NCBI RefSeq assembly: GCF_900497805.2 | Contig: NW_020954630.1 | Location: forward strand, 5,321,864-5,385,863 | DNA: 64,000 nt | Origin: Vombatus ursinus | Lineage: Eukaryota; Chordata; Mammalia; Diprotodontia; Vombatidae | Direction of reading: 5' to 3' | Shown: piece after piece, positions 33,458 through 44,249 of the stretch | Position numbering within the stretch: position 1 is the stretch's first letter | How the letters are laid out: each line of letters begins with the position of its first letter | Program-made: the position numbers and the translations under genes | Notes under the pieces: model-generated | The model's database searches: none | The model's input: only the letters and a program-made list of their open reading frames with translations | Told to the model about the DNA's origin: nothing

Positions 33458-33735
33458 ATATGCATTCTTAATCCAGCCAAATTGGCCTTCTTGTTCCTCA
33501 CTCAAAGCATTTCTTCTCCCTCCTCCCTATCTCCCTACTTTGTTTTATATTAGTTTAACCTCTTTCCTGGAATGTATTTCCTTCTCATCTAAACTTCTTA
33601 GGGTATTTTCTTTGTATGTATATGTGTATGTAATTCTTTGTCTATATTTTGTGTTTTCTGTTCATGTGGTGCTCCACTCCACCCCTATAGAAAGTAAGTT
33701 CCTCAAGCATAGGAACTATTTTGCCTTAGTCTGGA
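33458..33735 (+). repeat. L2 LINE, right part of the interrupted copy
   Basis: 'atccagccaaattggccttc', 'gaatgtatttccttctcatc' and 'gtaagttcctcaagcatagg' complete the L2 begun at 29525. Confidence 0.8.
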
Positions 33736-33779
33736 TATCTTGAAAAAAAATGTTAATGTAATTGTTAATATAATGACAA

Positions 33780-34260
33780 AAAATTGTCAATATCAAATGT
33801 AATATGGACTGCCACAACTTCTTCATCATCCTAGCAATATCAAAATTCCAGTAATGTCCTTACATTCCTATCCGTAAGATAATGATGATTACATTGAGCT
33901 GAGCTATGCCTTAAGCCTGGAATCACTAAAGATTCACCTTGGATTCTTTCTTTGTAAACAAAACCAGTTTGAACCTGGTTTGCCCTAATATTCTAACCCC
34001 TTCTGTTAGGATTCATGGTATGAAGGTTAAAACATCCAGAATGAAATGGTTTTCCTTGCTTAGATTGCCAAGGGCAGCTGGCATCTCATGACTAGGCCTT
34101 GTTACCTCGTACTACCTCCTCCACCTTCCCTCCTAAAGTTATAAAAAACTTTTTCATAGTTTTGTAGTTTCGGAAATCCATTGTGCTCTACATTCATGGG
34201 TGACCCCAGTTTGCAAACTTCTTTATCTCTAATAAAGATGCATTTTTTTTCCTTTCCCTT
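33780..34260 (+). other. Candidate old solo LTR
   Basis: A 'ttataaaaaac' TATA-like motif near 34139 is followed ~90 bases later by 'ctctaataaagatgca', the spacing and wording seen in many LTR R/U5 regions. Ends and target duplication cannot be fixed. Treated as a fossil only. Confidence 0.3.
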
Positions 34261-34284
34261 CCATGTTTGGCTTATTTAAAAACT

Positions 34285-34350
34285 TGATGATCTCCATTGC
34301 ATAGTACAATGTCTGGGACCCTGTAGACACTTAATAAGCCCTTACTGGAT
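34285..34350 (+). repeat. L2 3' terminus
   Basis: 'tgtctgggaccctgtagaca' then 'cttaataagcccttactgga'. Confidence 0.55.
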
Positions 34351-34354
34351 CTAA

Positions 34355-34500
34355 TCTAAAGCCTTCATTTTATAGAAGAGGAAACTGAAGCCTAGAGAAA
34401 TGAAGTGACTTGCCAAAGGTCACACAGGTCAAGTAGGAAACAGCAGTTCTATGAGCCTAATTTTTTCTGACTCAAAATGTAGTACTTTTATGCTACATAA
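34355..34500 (-). repeat. MIR SINE, reverse
   Basis: 'gaggaaactgaagcctagag' and 'gacttgccaaaggtcacaca'. Confidence 0.8.
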
Positions 34501-36004
34501 TTTTTCCACAGTCAAAATTAAATGAGATTATAACCATACTTCTTCAGAGTAATCAGGCATAACAATTATGCTAAGTAGTGTTTCCCTACTTCCAGTCACA
34601 AACCTCTCAATATGGGTTACTGATATCATTACTAGAGTTTTATTCCTTAGGTTTCAAACCTGGTTCAAATTGGAGAACCTCCCTCCAACACCCCCACCCC
34701 CACTCTGCATCTTCACCCCAGCCCACCACCATCACACTTTAAGTTTTGTCAGTCATTTTGATCTCTAACTAGGAATGAGTTTTATCAGATCCTCTCCATG
34801 GAATAAGGTTTGATATAGGAAGAAGAAGAAGGAGAGCTTGAAGAGGGTAGAAGTTTCTGAGGGAGAGAGATTAAGTGCCACATTGGAGATGAGCAAGAAA
34901 TGGGAATATGGGGAAGCAGAATTATTGTAGTTAATTTATTCCATAAATTTGCCTAAGGGCATCATTAGAGATACAGTTGAGCAGAAAAACTGACTACTTG
35001 ATAGTACCAAATCTCTTTCCTCTCCATCCTGGATTCCTTTAGCTGTTGAATACTCAGTATTTTTCTGATCCATTTGGGAAATTTGAACTTCAGTTCAAAA
35101 TTTCCCCAGGTTGACATTTAGCATATTTCTAGATAGATACCTTAGTGACATTTCTCAGAGTGAGGTAAAATTGGGATTCTGAACTCTTAGCATTTCAGCA
35201 AGACAGACAAATCTAGCATATTTTTTTCATCAACTGAAATTAAAAGCTCAGGTCTTCAATATAAGATGCCACCAGAATGTTAGTCCTTTAGGCCAAAAAG
35301 CCTTGCCAAATACCACTAGATTGAAACATCAGACATGACTAGATCAAGAGTGTTAAACCATCTATGCACATTGTGAATGATAAGAACACACGTTTTCTTT
35401 TTCTGCAAGTTATTGTGAATTAAGGGAAATAGCACAAGTAATGATATCCACTGAGCTTTCAGTTGCTCGGCACATTCATTTATCAAGTATTATCTCTTCA
35501 TGGGAACAACTTGAGATCAAGTGCCTTGTGTAGTGCAGGAATTAGCTTTTATAAGAAGTAATAATATTCTTCAAAAAAAAAAATCTTAGGACTTCATCCA
35601 CAGGTTTTGGTAAACCTATCTTTAAGGACAAAATGTAAATGAGTGGGAGGCTATGCTCTGACTATTTATTTGAGTAAATGCTGTACTTTTATATTTCTGA
35701 AAACCAAAGAGTTTAACCTTTGTAAAATGCCAATCCATTATTTGTATAAAAATGATCACGCATCAGTATTAAATGCATAAATGAAGGTTATCTTTTCTAA
35801 ACTCAGTGACCCAGCTCTGTTAACATGAGAGATCACCTTTCAATGGACCAAATTCTCACTGACATGCATTTATTTTGGTTTTTATTGAATATGCTTATAG
35901 TTTACTCATGGAGATATTTGTATACGTCATCTAGCTAACAAACCATGTTTTTCAGCAGTAAGAGCTATCCTTGGGCAAAACTGTGTCTTCTACAGGGAAC
36001 TTTC

Positions 36005-36005
<1 letters not shown>
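34501..36005. other. Repeat-poor stretch, no gene seen
   Basis: About 1.5 kb without a recognised SINE or LINE; a C-rich patch at 34680-34740. Texture around 35370-35950 resembles single-copy, possibly conserved DNA. Confidence 0.4.

Positions 36006-36041
<36 letters not shown>
36006..36041. repeat. (TA)n microsatellite
   Basis: About 18 uninterrupted TA units. Confidence 0.95.
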
Positions 36042-36043
<2 letters not shown>

Positions 36044-36129
36044 TATAGTTATTCTTCTCACCCAATTCTTATGGAGAAGTTAAGGATGGCTCATGATGAT
36101 TCTTCTCCTAACTGGAACCAAGTCAAAGT

Positions 36130-36250
36130 GATTCAACATTTATGAAGTATCTCCAATGTTCAAAACTTTGTACTAAGTGCTAGAGATAAAAAGACAAAAT
36201 CAAAAAAAAAAAAAAAACCTTCTGGCCTCCAAGGAGTTTACTTTCTATTG
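36130..36250 (-). repeat. L2 3' terminus, reverse
   Basis: 'caacatttatgaagtatctc', 'ctaagtgctagagataaaaa', a 15-base A run, then 'ctccaaggagtttactttct'. Confidence 0.75.
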
Positions 36251-36334
36251 TATTTGTACCAGAATTGAAAGCAAAGTTCCAGGGCCATCAAAGATTTATT
36301 TTTCTGAGAAAGAATTCGGCCAATAGCAATGCCC

Positions 36335-36475
36335 CTATGAGATAGTATGGGGTAGTGGAAAGCACTGGAATTTGGAATCAGAGGTCCTGGTTCACATACT
36401 ATATCTGTTATAATGATGATATAAGGTGATGACCTAGATGACCTAGAAATTTATTCCAACTCTGCATTCTAGAAA
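36335..36475 (+). repeat. MIR SINE
   Basis: 'tagtatggggtagtggaaag', 'ttggaatcagaggtcctggt', tail 'aatttattccaactctgcat'. Confidence 0.75.
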
Positions 36476-36779
36476 ACTTGGCACCTCGTGCTTCTTCTAA
36501 CTCAATAGGAAGAATGAAGCACAGCATATGTTCTCAAGTCTCATCATCCTTTATGGAGCCTACAGAATGTACAAGATATCACAGCTTGGCATGGAACACA
36601 CTGACACATAAACTTTGTGTTGTGTACTGAGTGTGTGTTTGACATTGTCAAATATCTTTTACCAGTCGGGGTGGGGTCAGATGCCATTGTGCTATGATGG
36701 GAAAGATGTGGCCCTACACTTCTACATGGCTTGAGATTTCCAATGGTAGCAAAGACAGGGGGAATGGGTATAGTTCACA

Positions 36780-36880
36780 TCCTCAGTGCTCTGGCTCAGG
36801 CCCTCATCACCTCTCAGCTGGGCTATTATAATAGCCTCATAATTGTCCTCTCTGCCATCAGATACTATCCTCACCAGTTC
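36780..36880 (+). repeat. L2 LINE fragment
   Basis: 'gccctcatcacctctcagct' and 'gggctattataatagcctca' match the L2 ORF2 C-terminus. Confidence 0.75.
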
Positions 36881-36889
36881 TTCCTTAAA

Positions 36890-37100
36890 AACAACAACAA
36901 CAATTAGTATTTATGTAACATTTTGAGATGTGCGAAGTGCTTTGTCAATATTATCTTACTTTTATTGTCAAAACAACCCTGGAGATTATTATCCCCATTG
37001 TACAGGTGTAGAAACTGAGTGATTTATCAAGATGTCAATTAGCTAAATACCGAATTTTATTTAAGGATAAACCAGATAGTGAAAGATACTGGGTTCAAAC
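36890..37100 (-). repeat. MIR SINE, reverse
   Basis: 'gtgcgaagtgctttgtcaat', 'caaaacaaccctggagatta', 'attatccccattgtacaggt'. A (CAA)n run lies at its left edge. Confidence 0.8.
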
Positions 37101-37267
37101 TACTGGAAAGCACTAGATTAAAGAGAGCTGCTTCCTGAATATATGAAAGGTAAGAGGGTGGGAAGGAAAACGATAATAACAAAGTAAACCATCTTAACAG
37201 TTTAGACCAAGAACAGCCTTAGTTCTGACTGGTGTCGGTAGTTTCTTTGATTTTTTTGTTTTGTTTT

Positions 37268-37269
<2 letters not shown>

Positions 37270-37310
<41 letters not shown>
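37270..37310. repeat. (GT)n microsatellite
   Basis: About 20 perfect GT units. Confidence 0.95.
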
Positions 37311-37313
<3 letters not shown>

Positions 37314-37384
37314 GGAAACATTGAGCTCTTTTGAAAGCCTGGATTTTTAAAAATCACAATGATAGTGGTGCTCAGATATCTGGA

Positions 37385-37580
37385 AGTTGGGACTCAACAT
37401 GGTCCAATGGAAATAATGCTGGCTCTGGAGATAGAAAATGTGGATTCAAGCCCTGTCTCTCACTCTTATTACCAGTGTGACCTAAGGCAAGTCACTTCTT
37501 TTTTTCTCATCCTCAGTTTCCTCATCTGCAAAATGAGAGAATTAGACTAGATGCCCTCTGAGGTTCTCACGAACCTATAT
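37385..37580 (+). repeat. MIR SINE
   Basis: 'tgctggctctggagatagaa', 'gtggattcaagccctgtctc', 'ggcaagtcacttcttttttt', 'ctcagtttcctcatctgcaa'. Well preserved. Confidence 0.85.
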
Positions 37581-37604
37581 TGTAACAAGAAAGTCCAATT
37601 TGTT

Positions 37605-37845
37605 ACAGAATCAATCACTTGACAAGCTTTTAAGTGCTCACTAAATACCGTGCACATTGCAAAGCACTGGGGAGAGAAGTAAAGGCCAAAATCATTATGC
37701 CCCTCAAGGAGAGTACATTCAAATGGGAGAAATAACTCAGAACCAACAATACAGATACAGAATAAATAGAAGGTAATCTGGCAGAGGAGGCAGCTGGGGC
37801 AAGGACAGAGAGAATTGCCTCCTGAAGAAGGTGGTGGCAGAAAGT
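37605..37845 (-). repeat. L2 LINE 3' end, reverse
   Basis: 'aagtgctcactaaataccgt', 'gcaaagcactggggagagaa', 'cccctcaaggagagtacatt', 'gaattgcctcctgaagaagg'. Confidence 0.75.
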
Positions 37846-37849
37846 GAAA

Positions 37850-38775
37850 TGTTATGCCCACTGCCTGGGTTTTCTTTTTATCACTAGCTACTTAAACAAG
37901 CAAGTCCTGCTCTAAGACTAAATATCTGACAATACTAATGAGATAATACATTCAAATGCCACCGATATTATTTTTTTGGGGGGAGAGGATTTTATAGGCA
38001 AAAGATATTTCTCTGATAATTAATGAAAGGGAAGATTTTAAGTTAGCAGCAGTAATCATTTGGATGGATTGGTTCACTTAGCAGCAAGGTTGAAAGCTTT
38101 TGAAAATATTGTTTAAAGGTGTGTTTGGAATGAACTGTGCTATTTGGCTTTCCCTTTACAAAAATCAAGAAGCTCATTATTAAGTCCATCTGAGAAAGGT
38201 GAAGAGAATTTCTTAACTTGGAACAGAGAGCTCTAGTGATTTAGGAGAAAAAAAAGTTGCAGCCAATAGCTAACAATATCAAAGAAATTCAGATAGTGGC
38301 CTTCTCTAGCTCTGTCTTGGGCTTTTGTTTTACGCTCTATTGTTTGCAGTGCCCTTTTCAGAGAATGAAAATAATTTTAAGTTTCCTCACTAATGTGTTC
38401 ACATATATAAAACCTCATATGGCTTTTCCCCCCCAGTCAGATTATAAAAATAACAATGCTAAGGGAGGTTTGGAGGAGTATGTTACTTATTCTCTTTCCA
38501 CTTCATTGGAGCTAGGAAATACAAGCCTGTTCTTGCAACCTCTTCTGGATAAGACTTGGGTCCCTATTCGCCTTGGGCTTATTTAAACTCACACTCCTGG
38601 GTGCCTTTCTTATGCTAATGCTGATGTTTTCTACTGAAAGAGAGCTACTTAATGAAAGTTCTGATAGCAAAGGATCCAGTATTTTGAGTATAAAATAGGT
38701 CCCCTTGTTCCAAATGCATTGCCTCCAATCAACTTGTTTTTTTTCCCCGTTTTTTGTGAGTTTTCCAGACTGCTC
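37850..38775. other. Repeat-poor stretch, no gene seen
   Basis: Contains a 109-residue forward frame (38257-38586) and a good polypyrimidine-AG at about 38438, but no matching donor and no recognisable protein. Confidence 0.4.
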
Positions 38776-38779
38776 AAAA

Positions 38780-38900
38780 GAAAGTTAATGACAAAAGCAA
38801 TGTGGGATGGGGTGCCCGAGGAAAAGAGGTTGAAGGAATTAGGGGTAGTTTAGCATAAAAAAAGTTATGGGGGTGAAAATAACTGTTTCGATTATATTCC
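38780..38900 (+). repeat. CR1/L3 LINE fragment
   Basis: 'ccgaggaaaagaggttgaag' and 'gaattaggggtagtttagca' echo the CR1 segment coding for the ORF2 C-terminus. Diverged. Confidence 0.4.
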
Positions 38901-39329
38901 AAATCAACCTGGAATCCTATTGATGTGGATATTTTAATGACCAAGATCACAAACTGTTCATCTTATTTCATTGAGAGTTATTTTCTCCCATGCCGTGTAT
39001 CAAATCTTTCCCACGAGGTCCACCCAGTGTGCTGGAGACCTTCCTCGAGTCCTCTTGACATTGCACAGCTAGAAGCACTGTATGTTGAATGTCCTTTTAT
39101 TAACATTTCCTCTGTGTACCCTACATATCACATTTACCAGTCTTACACGACTCAGGTGGCATCCTTTAGACATATATTGACTCACTGACTACAGTTTTTC
39201 CTGTATGACTTCATTTGTGATGTGATGAATAACCTTTTTATACCCAAAATGCACCCTTCCATTGATTCATTGGTGATCTTCAAATTCAGTTCTTAGGCGC
39301 ATATCTTTAACTTTCAAAGAGAGCTCAGT

Positions 39330-39485
39330 AGTCATCTGGTATAATCCCATCATATTACACATAAAGAAACTGAGGCCCAGGAAAGTTGTGACTTTACCCA
39401 AATTTTCACAGGTATTAAGCAGCAAACCCTGAATATCAAAGCAGGTCCCCTGATGCTATATCTACTAATTATTCTTTCGCACTAC
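39330..39485 (-). repeat. MIR SINE, reverse
   Basis: 'cacataaagaaactgaggcc' and 'caggaaagttgtgactttac'; the remainder is diverged. Confidence 0.65.
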
Positions 39486-39539
39486 AAGAATACTAAAAAT
39501 TCATTTTAGATAATGGGTACTTGTTTGCTGATATTACAA

Positions 39540-39700
39540 AATCCCAATGAAAAAAGATTTAAAGCAGGAATGATATTGGTTGAAGGTAAGGAAGAACTTT
39601 TTTGGTTGCTGGGGAGATCAAACACTGGAATACTTTCATGTATCACAGAAGGAAATTGTGACATTCCATCCCTAGATATCTTCTATGATTAGGACATTTT
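39540..39700 (+). repeat. CR1/L3 LINE fragment, more 3' part
   Basis: 'ggttgaaggtaaggaagaac' encodes the CR1-like RKNFF motif; the following 'tggaatactttcatgtatc' fits the next CR1 segment. In the right order after 38780-38900, so both may be one old copy. Confidence 0.4.
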
Positions 39701-39721
39701 TATCTGACAAGAGGACCTGAT

Positions 39722-39842
39722 AAATTAAATAAAAATTTAAAAACCACTTATTAAGTGCTTATTGTATGCAAAGCACTGTGCTAAATTCTATGGATTCAAA
39801 CAGAAAAGTAAGATAGTCCTTGCTCCCAAGGAAGCCTTTTAA
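39722..39842 (-). repeat. L2 3' terminus, reverse
   Basis: 'aaccacttattaagtgctta', 'gcaaagcactgtgctaaatt', 'ccttgctcccaaggaagcct'. Confidence 0.75.
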
Positions 39843-40111
39843 TGATAGTTCCACTTTGGTAAAAATGCAGAATTAGACTCTCCTTTCTATGGAATGTCAT
39901 AAATGCTAAAGATAACTAAGAATGTTATGAAAACATATTACTCTTGGAAAGTTTAACGTCAAGTTCAGTCTAAAAACAACAAAAAGCTGACTGCTTCATT
40001 GGAATTTTCTCTCGTGAACAATTGCCAGTGTTTTTATTCCTGCTTTCTTTGAGCTAAAGGAGGAAAAGAAAAAATGAACTCCTTTCTACATTAGCTCCTC
40101 TATTGCTAGGC

Positions 40112-40588
40112 CAGAATTCTTAACCTAGAGTCCATGAACTTTTTTAAAAATTATTTTGATAACTGCATTTTGATATAATTGGTTTCTTTTGTAATTCTAT
40201 TATTTTATGCTTTTTAAAACATTTTGAGAAGGCAGTTAGCTGGCACAGCAGATGGAAAGTCAGGAAGTCTTGAATTCAAATATGGCCTTAGACACTTAGC
40301 TGTGTGACCGTGAGTAAGTCACTTGACCTCTGTTTGCCTCAGTTTCCATGTCTGTAAAATGGAAATCATAATAATACCTACCTCCCAGAGTTATTGTGAG
40401 GATCAAATGCGATAATATTTGTAAAATGCTTAGCATAGTGCCTGGCACATAGTAGATGCTATATAAATGTTAGCTATCATTATTGTTTTCATTAATTATC
40501 ATCATCATCATTATTATAGACATGTTCCATAGGCTTTACCAGATGACCAGAGGAGTCGTGATGCACCAGAAAAGGTTAAAAACTCTTG
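40112..40588 (+). mobile_element. hAT-like non-autonomous DNA transposon, copy 2
   Basis: Left half 40112-40230 ('cagaattcttaacctagagt', 'gataactgcattttgatata', 'aaaacattttgagaa'). Right end 40519-40588 ('gacatgttccataggcttta', 'aaaaggttaaaaactcttg'). A MIR-type SINE splits it. Confidence 0.75.
40231..40518 (+). repeat. MIR-type SINE inside hAT copy 2, full length
   Basis: Runs from the tRNA-like head 'ggcagttagctggcacagca' through 'gtgaccgtgagtaagtcact', 'cccagagttattgtgaggat', 'cctggcacatagtagatgct' to an (ATC)n/(ATT)n tail. Confidence 0.9.
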
Positions 40589-40654
40589 CATTAGACTAGG
40601 GGTATCTACTTTCACCAAATAGTTTTCTCTCAGTCATAGATAAAATATCAATAT

Positions 40655-40800
40655 CAAAATTTAAATATATATAATGTATGCTGTATATTATATGCCTTAT
40701 ATAGTTATATAGCAATATATGATATATATAATATAAATGTATAATGCATATCGTTATATTGTATATTCTATATTATATGTAATATATATCAAATATCACA
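40655..40800. repeat. AT-rich low-complexity tract
   Basis: Imperfect TA/TATG repeats over ~145 bases. Confidence 0.85.
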
Positions 40801-40939
40801 TTTAAAGAAAATAGAAGAAAGAGAGCATATAAATTATTTTAACCCTGTTGCCTCATTTCTTTTAAGCCCAGTCAGGTTTTCCATATTCATGCTGTGCTAG
40901 TTAATCTTCAGTGTACAGGAGTTATAGGTTCATGATGTC

Positions 40940-41095
40940 ATAGAAGGATATCACAAGACCTGAGTTCTAGTGTCAGCCTTGTCATCACCTAGTTGTGACT
41001 TTGAGCAAATTGCTTAACCTCTCTAGGACTAAGTTTCTCCATTTCCAAAAATGAATTGGACTGGATGGGTACCATAAATCTAAGAAACTTTGGGT
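40940..41095 (+). repeat. MIR SINE
   Basis: 'acctgagttctagtgtcagc', 'ttgagcaaattgcttaacct', 'tgaattggactggatgggta'. Confidence 0.8.
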
Positions 41096-41099
41096 TAAA

Positions 41100-42180
41100 A
41101 TCCTTTCTAGGCCAAGGATGAGGCTATATAAAAAATCATGGCATAGATAGTGTATTTTTTGATGATTTATTGTTATCTCGGATGCCTATAAAAGTTTGAT
41201 GCTCATTTGAAGTTCATTACTCCCTCATTATGCAATTTAATGTAGATGGATTTCAGATTAAGGTGTCAGGTGGCTGACTTAGCCTTTCCTTATGAAGATG
41301 AACAGACTTGATTCAGTAGCATCTTGTTTGGTGGCTCTGGAAATGACTGCGTTACATTGACTTGGGGTTGAAACACCATCCTTTTTAAAGATTGGATATT
41401 GACATTTAACAGATGACAATAATCCATATTGTCTTCAGCATTTGGTGACTAAGAAATGCATCACAGAACTGTGTTTCTTTCCTGCACAAAACCCTGTGGG
41501 AGGCAGGCTCAAGAGTAGAAATTAGGAGAGTAATAACGTGCATTTGAATTGGTACCATCAGCTGTAAATATTAAAACATTATGTTAACTTAACATTATGC
41601 TTAATGCTTCTAAAGTGTAGGCAATCAGTGCGTGTCTTTGACATATTACCCATCTGGAACCCAGTCATACAACTTTAAGTACTGACAATTTGTAGTCAAC
41701 AGGACACCTCACTGAAATGTTGAAAAAACATTTACTTTGTGTGGATGCTGGCTTGCTTTTTAGGTGACAGGCAATATATAGCTGCAGTGGCATCAAGGTA
41801 AGAGATTATTGACTTGAGGATTGAACACAGTAAGACCAACAACCAACACAATATGAGAGAAGACGGAGGGGAATGTTGAAAAAGGATTATCTTAAATTTG
41901 TGAGGAGTACCAGGAGGTGAAACTGAGCAACGAACAGCTAAACCAACACAAAAAATTTCACTGAAAAACCTAGATGATATTTTTATGATGTGCTTTAACT
42001 TCTTAAATATTAAATATGGCTAGAAGTAATAGAAAAGTACCTTAAATGTGAGTGTATTCTGCTGGGCTTTGTTATTTCTATACACCAACATACCAGAGGG
42101 TGTACTGGAATTCTTAGACTATTTCCCTTAATGGATAGGCCAGTAATATCTTAACCTGGTATTATAGATATAAGTCACTT
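41100..42180. other. Repeat-poor stretch with a possible micro-exon
   Basis: No SINE or LINE recognised. 'ggcttgctttttag' and 'gtaagaga' bracket a 34-base segment (41764-41797), described below. Texture suggests single-copy DNA. Confidence 0.4.
41764..41797 (+). other. Possible 34-base exon
   Basis: Acceptor: pyrimidine-rich 'gcttgctttttag'. Donor: 'atcaag|gtaaga', a near-perfect consensus. One frame is open and would give DRQYIAAVAS. No matching neighbour exon is recognised in the window, so it could belong to a long non-coding RNA, to a large gene, or to nothing. Confidence 0.25.
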
Positions 42181-42184
42181 AGCT

Positions 42185-42360
42185 TTCTTGGACCTAATAA
42201 TAAAATATTAGAGCTGGGAAGGGTCTTGGATGTCATGGGGAAACTAAGGCTCAGAACTGTGAAATTATTTACCCAAAGTCTCACAGTAAATTGGTAGGAC
42301 AGAAAGAACTAGAACGCTTGTTTGACTTTAAGGCCAGTATTCTTTTTATTATACTTTCCA
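42185..42360 (-). repeat. MIR-family SINE, reverse
   Basis: 'ttagagctgggaagggtctt', 'aaactaaggctcagaactgt', 'gccagtattctttttattat'. The 'agagctgggaagg' start marks the MIR3-like subgroup. Confidence 0.75.
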
Positions 42361-42404
42361 CTTGGTAAGATGAAATCATCAATTTGCCTTTGGTCTTTGA
42401 CAGT

Positions 42405-43197
42405 GTCATTTCTTTTACTTCAGGATACTTCTCTAAAAATATAAAGTCTTGTGTTTCTTTGCCTTTATCATCATTCCTTATAGTATAGTAACTGAACATG
42501 ATATTTCTATACCACAATTTGTTTTGCAGTTCTCTGATCATTTTTGGTTATTTACAGTGTTTTGATATAAGTAGTTCTATTATGAATATTTTTGTACAAA
42601 TAAGACTTTTTATTGCTCTCAGTAACCACCTTGGGGAATAAACTTAGTAGGGATTTCTAAATCTAAGGATATAAATTACTTCTCTTTCACAATACCAAAT
42701 TGTTTTTTTATAAAACAATAATGCTAATTTGTAGCTCTACCAGCAATTAATGAATGTCTCATTTTTTTTTCTCACAACCATGTCAGCTTTGAATATTTAC
42801 ATCTTTCTTTCTTAGTCCAAGGTATATGAGGAGATACCTAAATATTGTTTTAATTTGTATCTTTCTGCTTATTGGTAATTTAGATGACTTTTAAGATGAT
42901 AATTTATGGTGAGTTTTTTTTCTTTTGAGAATTGTTCATATCTTTTGAGTATTATCTGCTGAAGAATGGGTCAATTATATAGATTCTCAATAATCTATTG
43001 ATGCCAAAATTTCATTAGAGATTTTTAATACAAATGTTTTCCTATTTGAATCATTTCTTCTTATCTGTGAATTTATTTTATTTTTGTAAAAACTTTATTT
43101 TATATAGTCAAAATAGTAAAATAATAGTTTTTTTCTTTATTTTGTTATTTATTTTTTAGATTTCCTGCGTATAGAATAGCAAAAGAAAAAGTTTCTT
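42405..43197 (-). mobile_element. L1 ORF2 C-terminal part, reverse, old
   Basis: The reverse frame at 42541-42281 contains LWYRNIMFSYYTIRNDD, homologous to [17 protein letters not shown] of the L1 at 12169. Farther right 'gtctcattttttttctcaca', 'tttaatttgtatctttctgc' follow L1 order. Strongly diverged and AT-drifted. Confidence 0.7.
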
Positions 43198-43697
43198 TTA
43201 AGATTATGGTGAACTTCTTCATTCTGTTCTTTCATTTCTTCTATTTTTACATTTCCCCACTTTCCTTTTACACTCTTTATATTTATCAAGATGAGTTAGG
43301 TGGAAGTATTACTGTCCATATCATAATAGTCCTCAAATTAGGCATGAATAGGTTTTGTATCATTTTGAATGTATAAAAAGGCATTGGAAATGCAAATCGT
43401 TATGTATTTGATCATGGATATTTTCAAGTGCATTTAAGCCTTGTCCCTTAGATCTATTTACAGTTGAGATATTGATGTATTCATCTTCTTTGTTCTTTAA
43501 AAAACCTTTGTCTTAGAAGTAGAGGACTTCCTTAGAGGTGAAGAAACCTAAGAAATATGAAACTTAGGTATTAAGAAGTAAGAATTCATAAACTTACAAG
43601 TGGTGCCTAAACTTGATTATAAATTATGTATAAGTGTACACAATTAAGAATTATGTAATTATTGTGCATAGTATATGTTAATTAGACATAGTATATA
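43198..43697 (+). repeat. Unclassified ~500-bp repeat, copy 1
   Basis: Near-identical in order to 45388-45895 over its whole length, roughly 85% identical by eye. Shared blocks include 'ctcaaattaggcatgaata', 'ttttgtatcattttgaat', 'gagatattg' and 'gtgcctaaacttgattataa'. No coding capacity, no TG...CA ends and no inverted termini are visible. Strand is arbitrary. It follows directly on the L1 fragment. Confidence 0.8.
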
Positions 43698-44154
43698 ATA
43701 ATTAATGATTACAAATTGCATATGTTAATCACAGCTATTAGAGATATTTTAGTTCCTTCACTTAATTTTTTCTTTGATTTTTATTAATAAAATAGAGGTT
43801 TAGGAGATTTTCATTTTATTTACCATATTAGATAAGCTATCTATCTTTCACATCCTTGCTTAACTTAAGTATAAATTCCTAGTGTCATCCAAATAGGATC
43901 CAAATATCCTATTAATTACACAATGATAGATTTAGAGATTTAAGTGCATATTAACACATAAAAAGGAAGAAATACATTTTGATAAATGTAGCTCTGGGAT
44001 CTTTTAAGCTAAATATCTTTTTTATTTATGCAAGACACTCTTAGCAGAACCATCATAATCATGTGAAATCAACACAGTGGAGGTATGAGAGTTGCTTCAT
44101 GGAACTGGAGGGAGAAAATATAAAATCTCTGTCCCTCAACTGATTTGCTTATCA
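43698..44154. other. No gene or clear repeat seen
   Basis: Very AT-rich; it has no counterpart after copy 2 of the 500-bp repeat, so it lies outside the repeated unit. Confidence 0.45.
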
Positions 44155-44220
44155 GGGTATTGAGTATTTTCTATATATACAGCCCTGTGCTAAGCACTTT
44201 GGTGTTAAGGGGTAGATTGG
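44155..44220 (-). repeat. L2 3' terminus, reverse
   Basis: 'cagccctgtgctaagcactt' preceded by 'attgagtattttctatatat'. Confidence 0.55.
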
Positions 44221-44249
44221 TGTGGGTGTCAGACGATGAAAATAAAAGG

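Noticed and set aside
8627-37310. CRISPR-like arrays among the direct repeats
   Set aside because: The repeats are dinucleotide runs without spacers, in a vertebrate-type genome.
38257-39188. Forward frames of 109 and 87 residues as exons
   Set aside because: No donor site pairs with the polypyrimidine-AG at about 38438, and the translations resemble no known protein.
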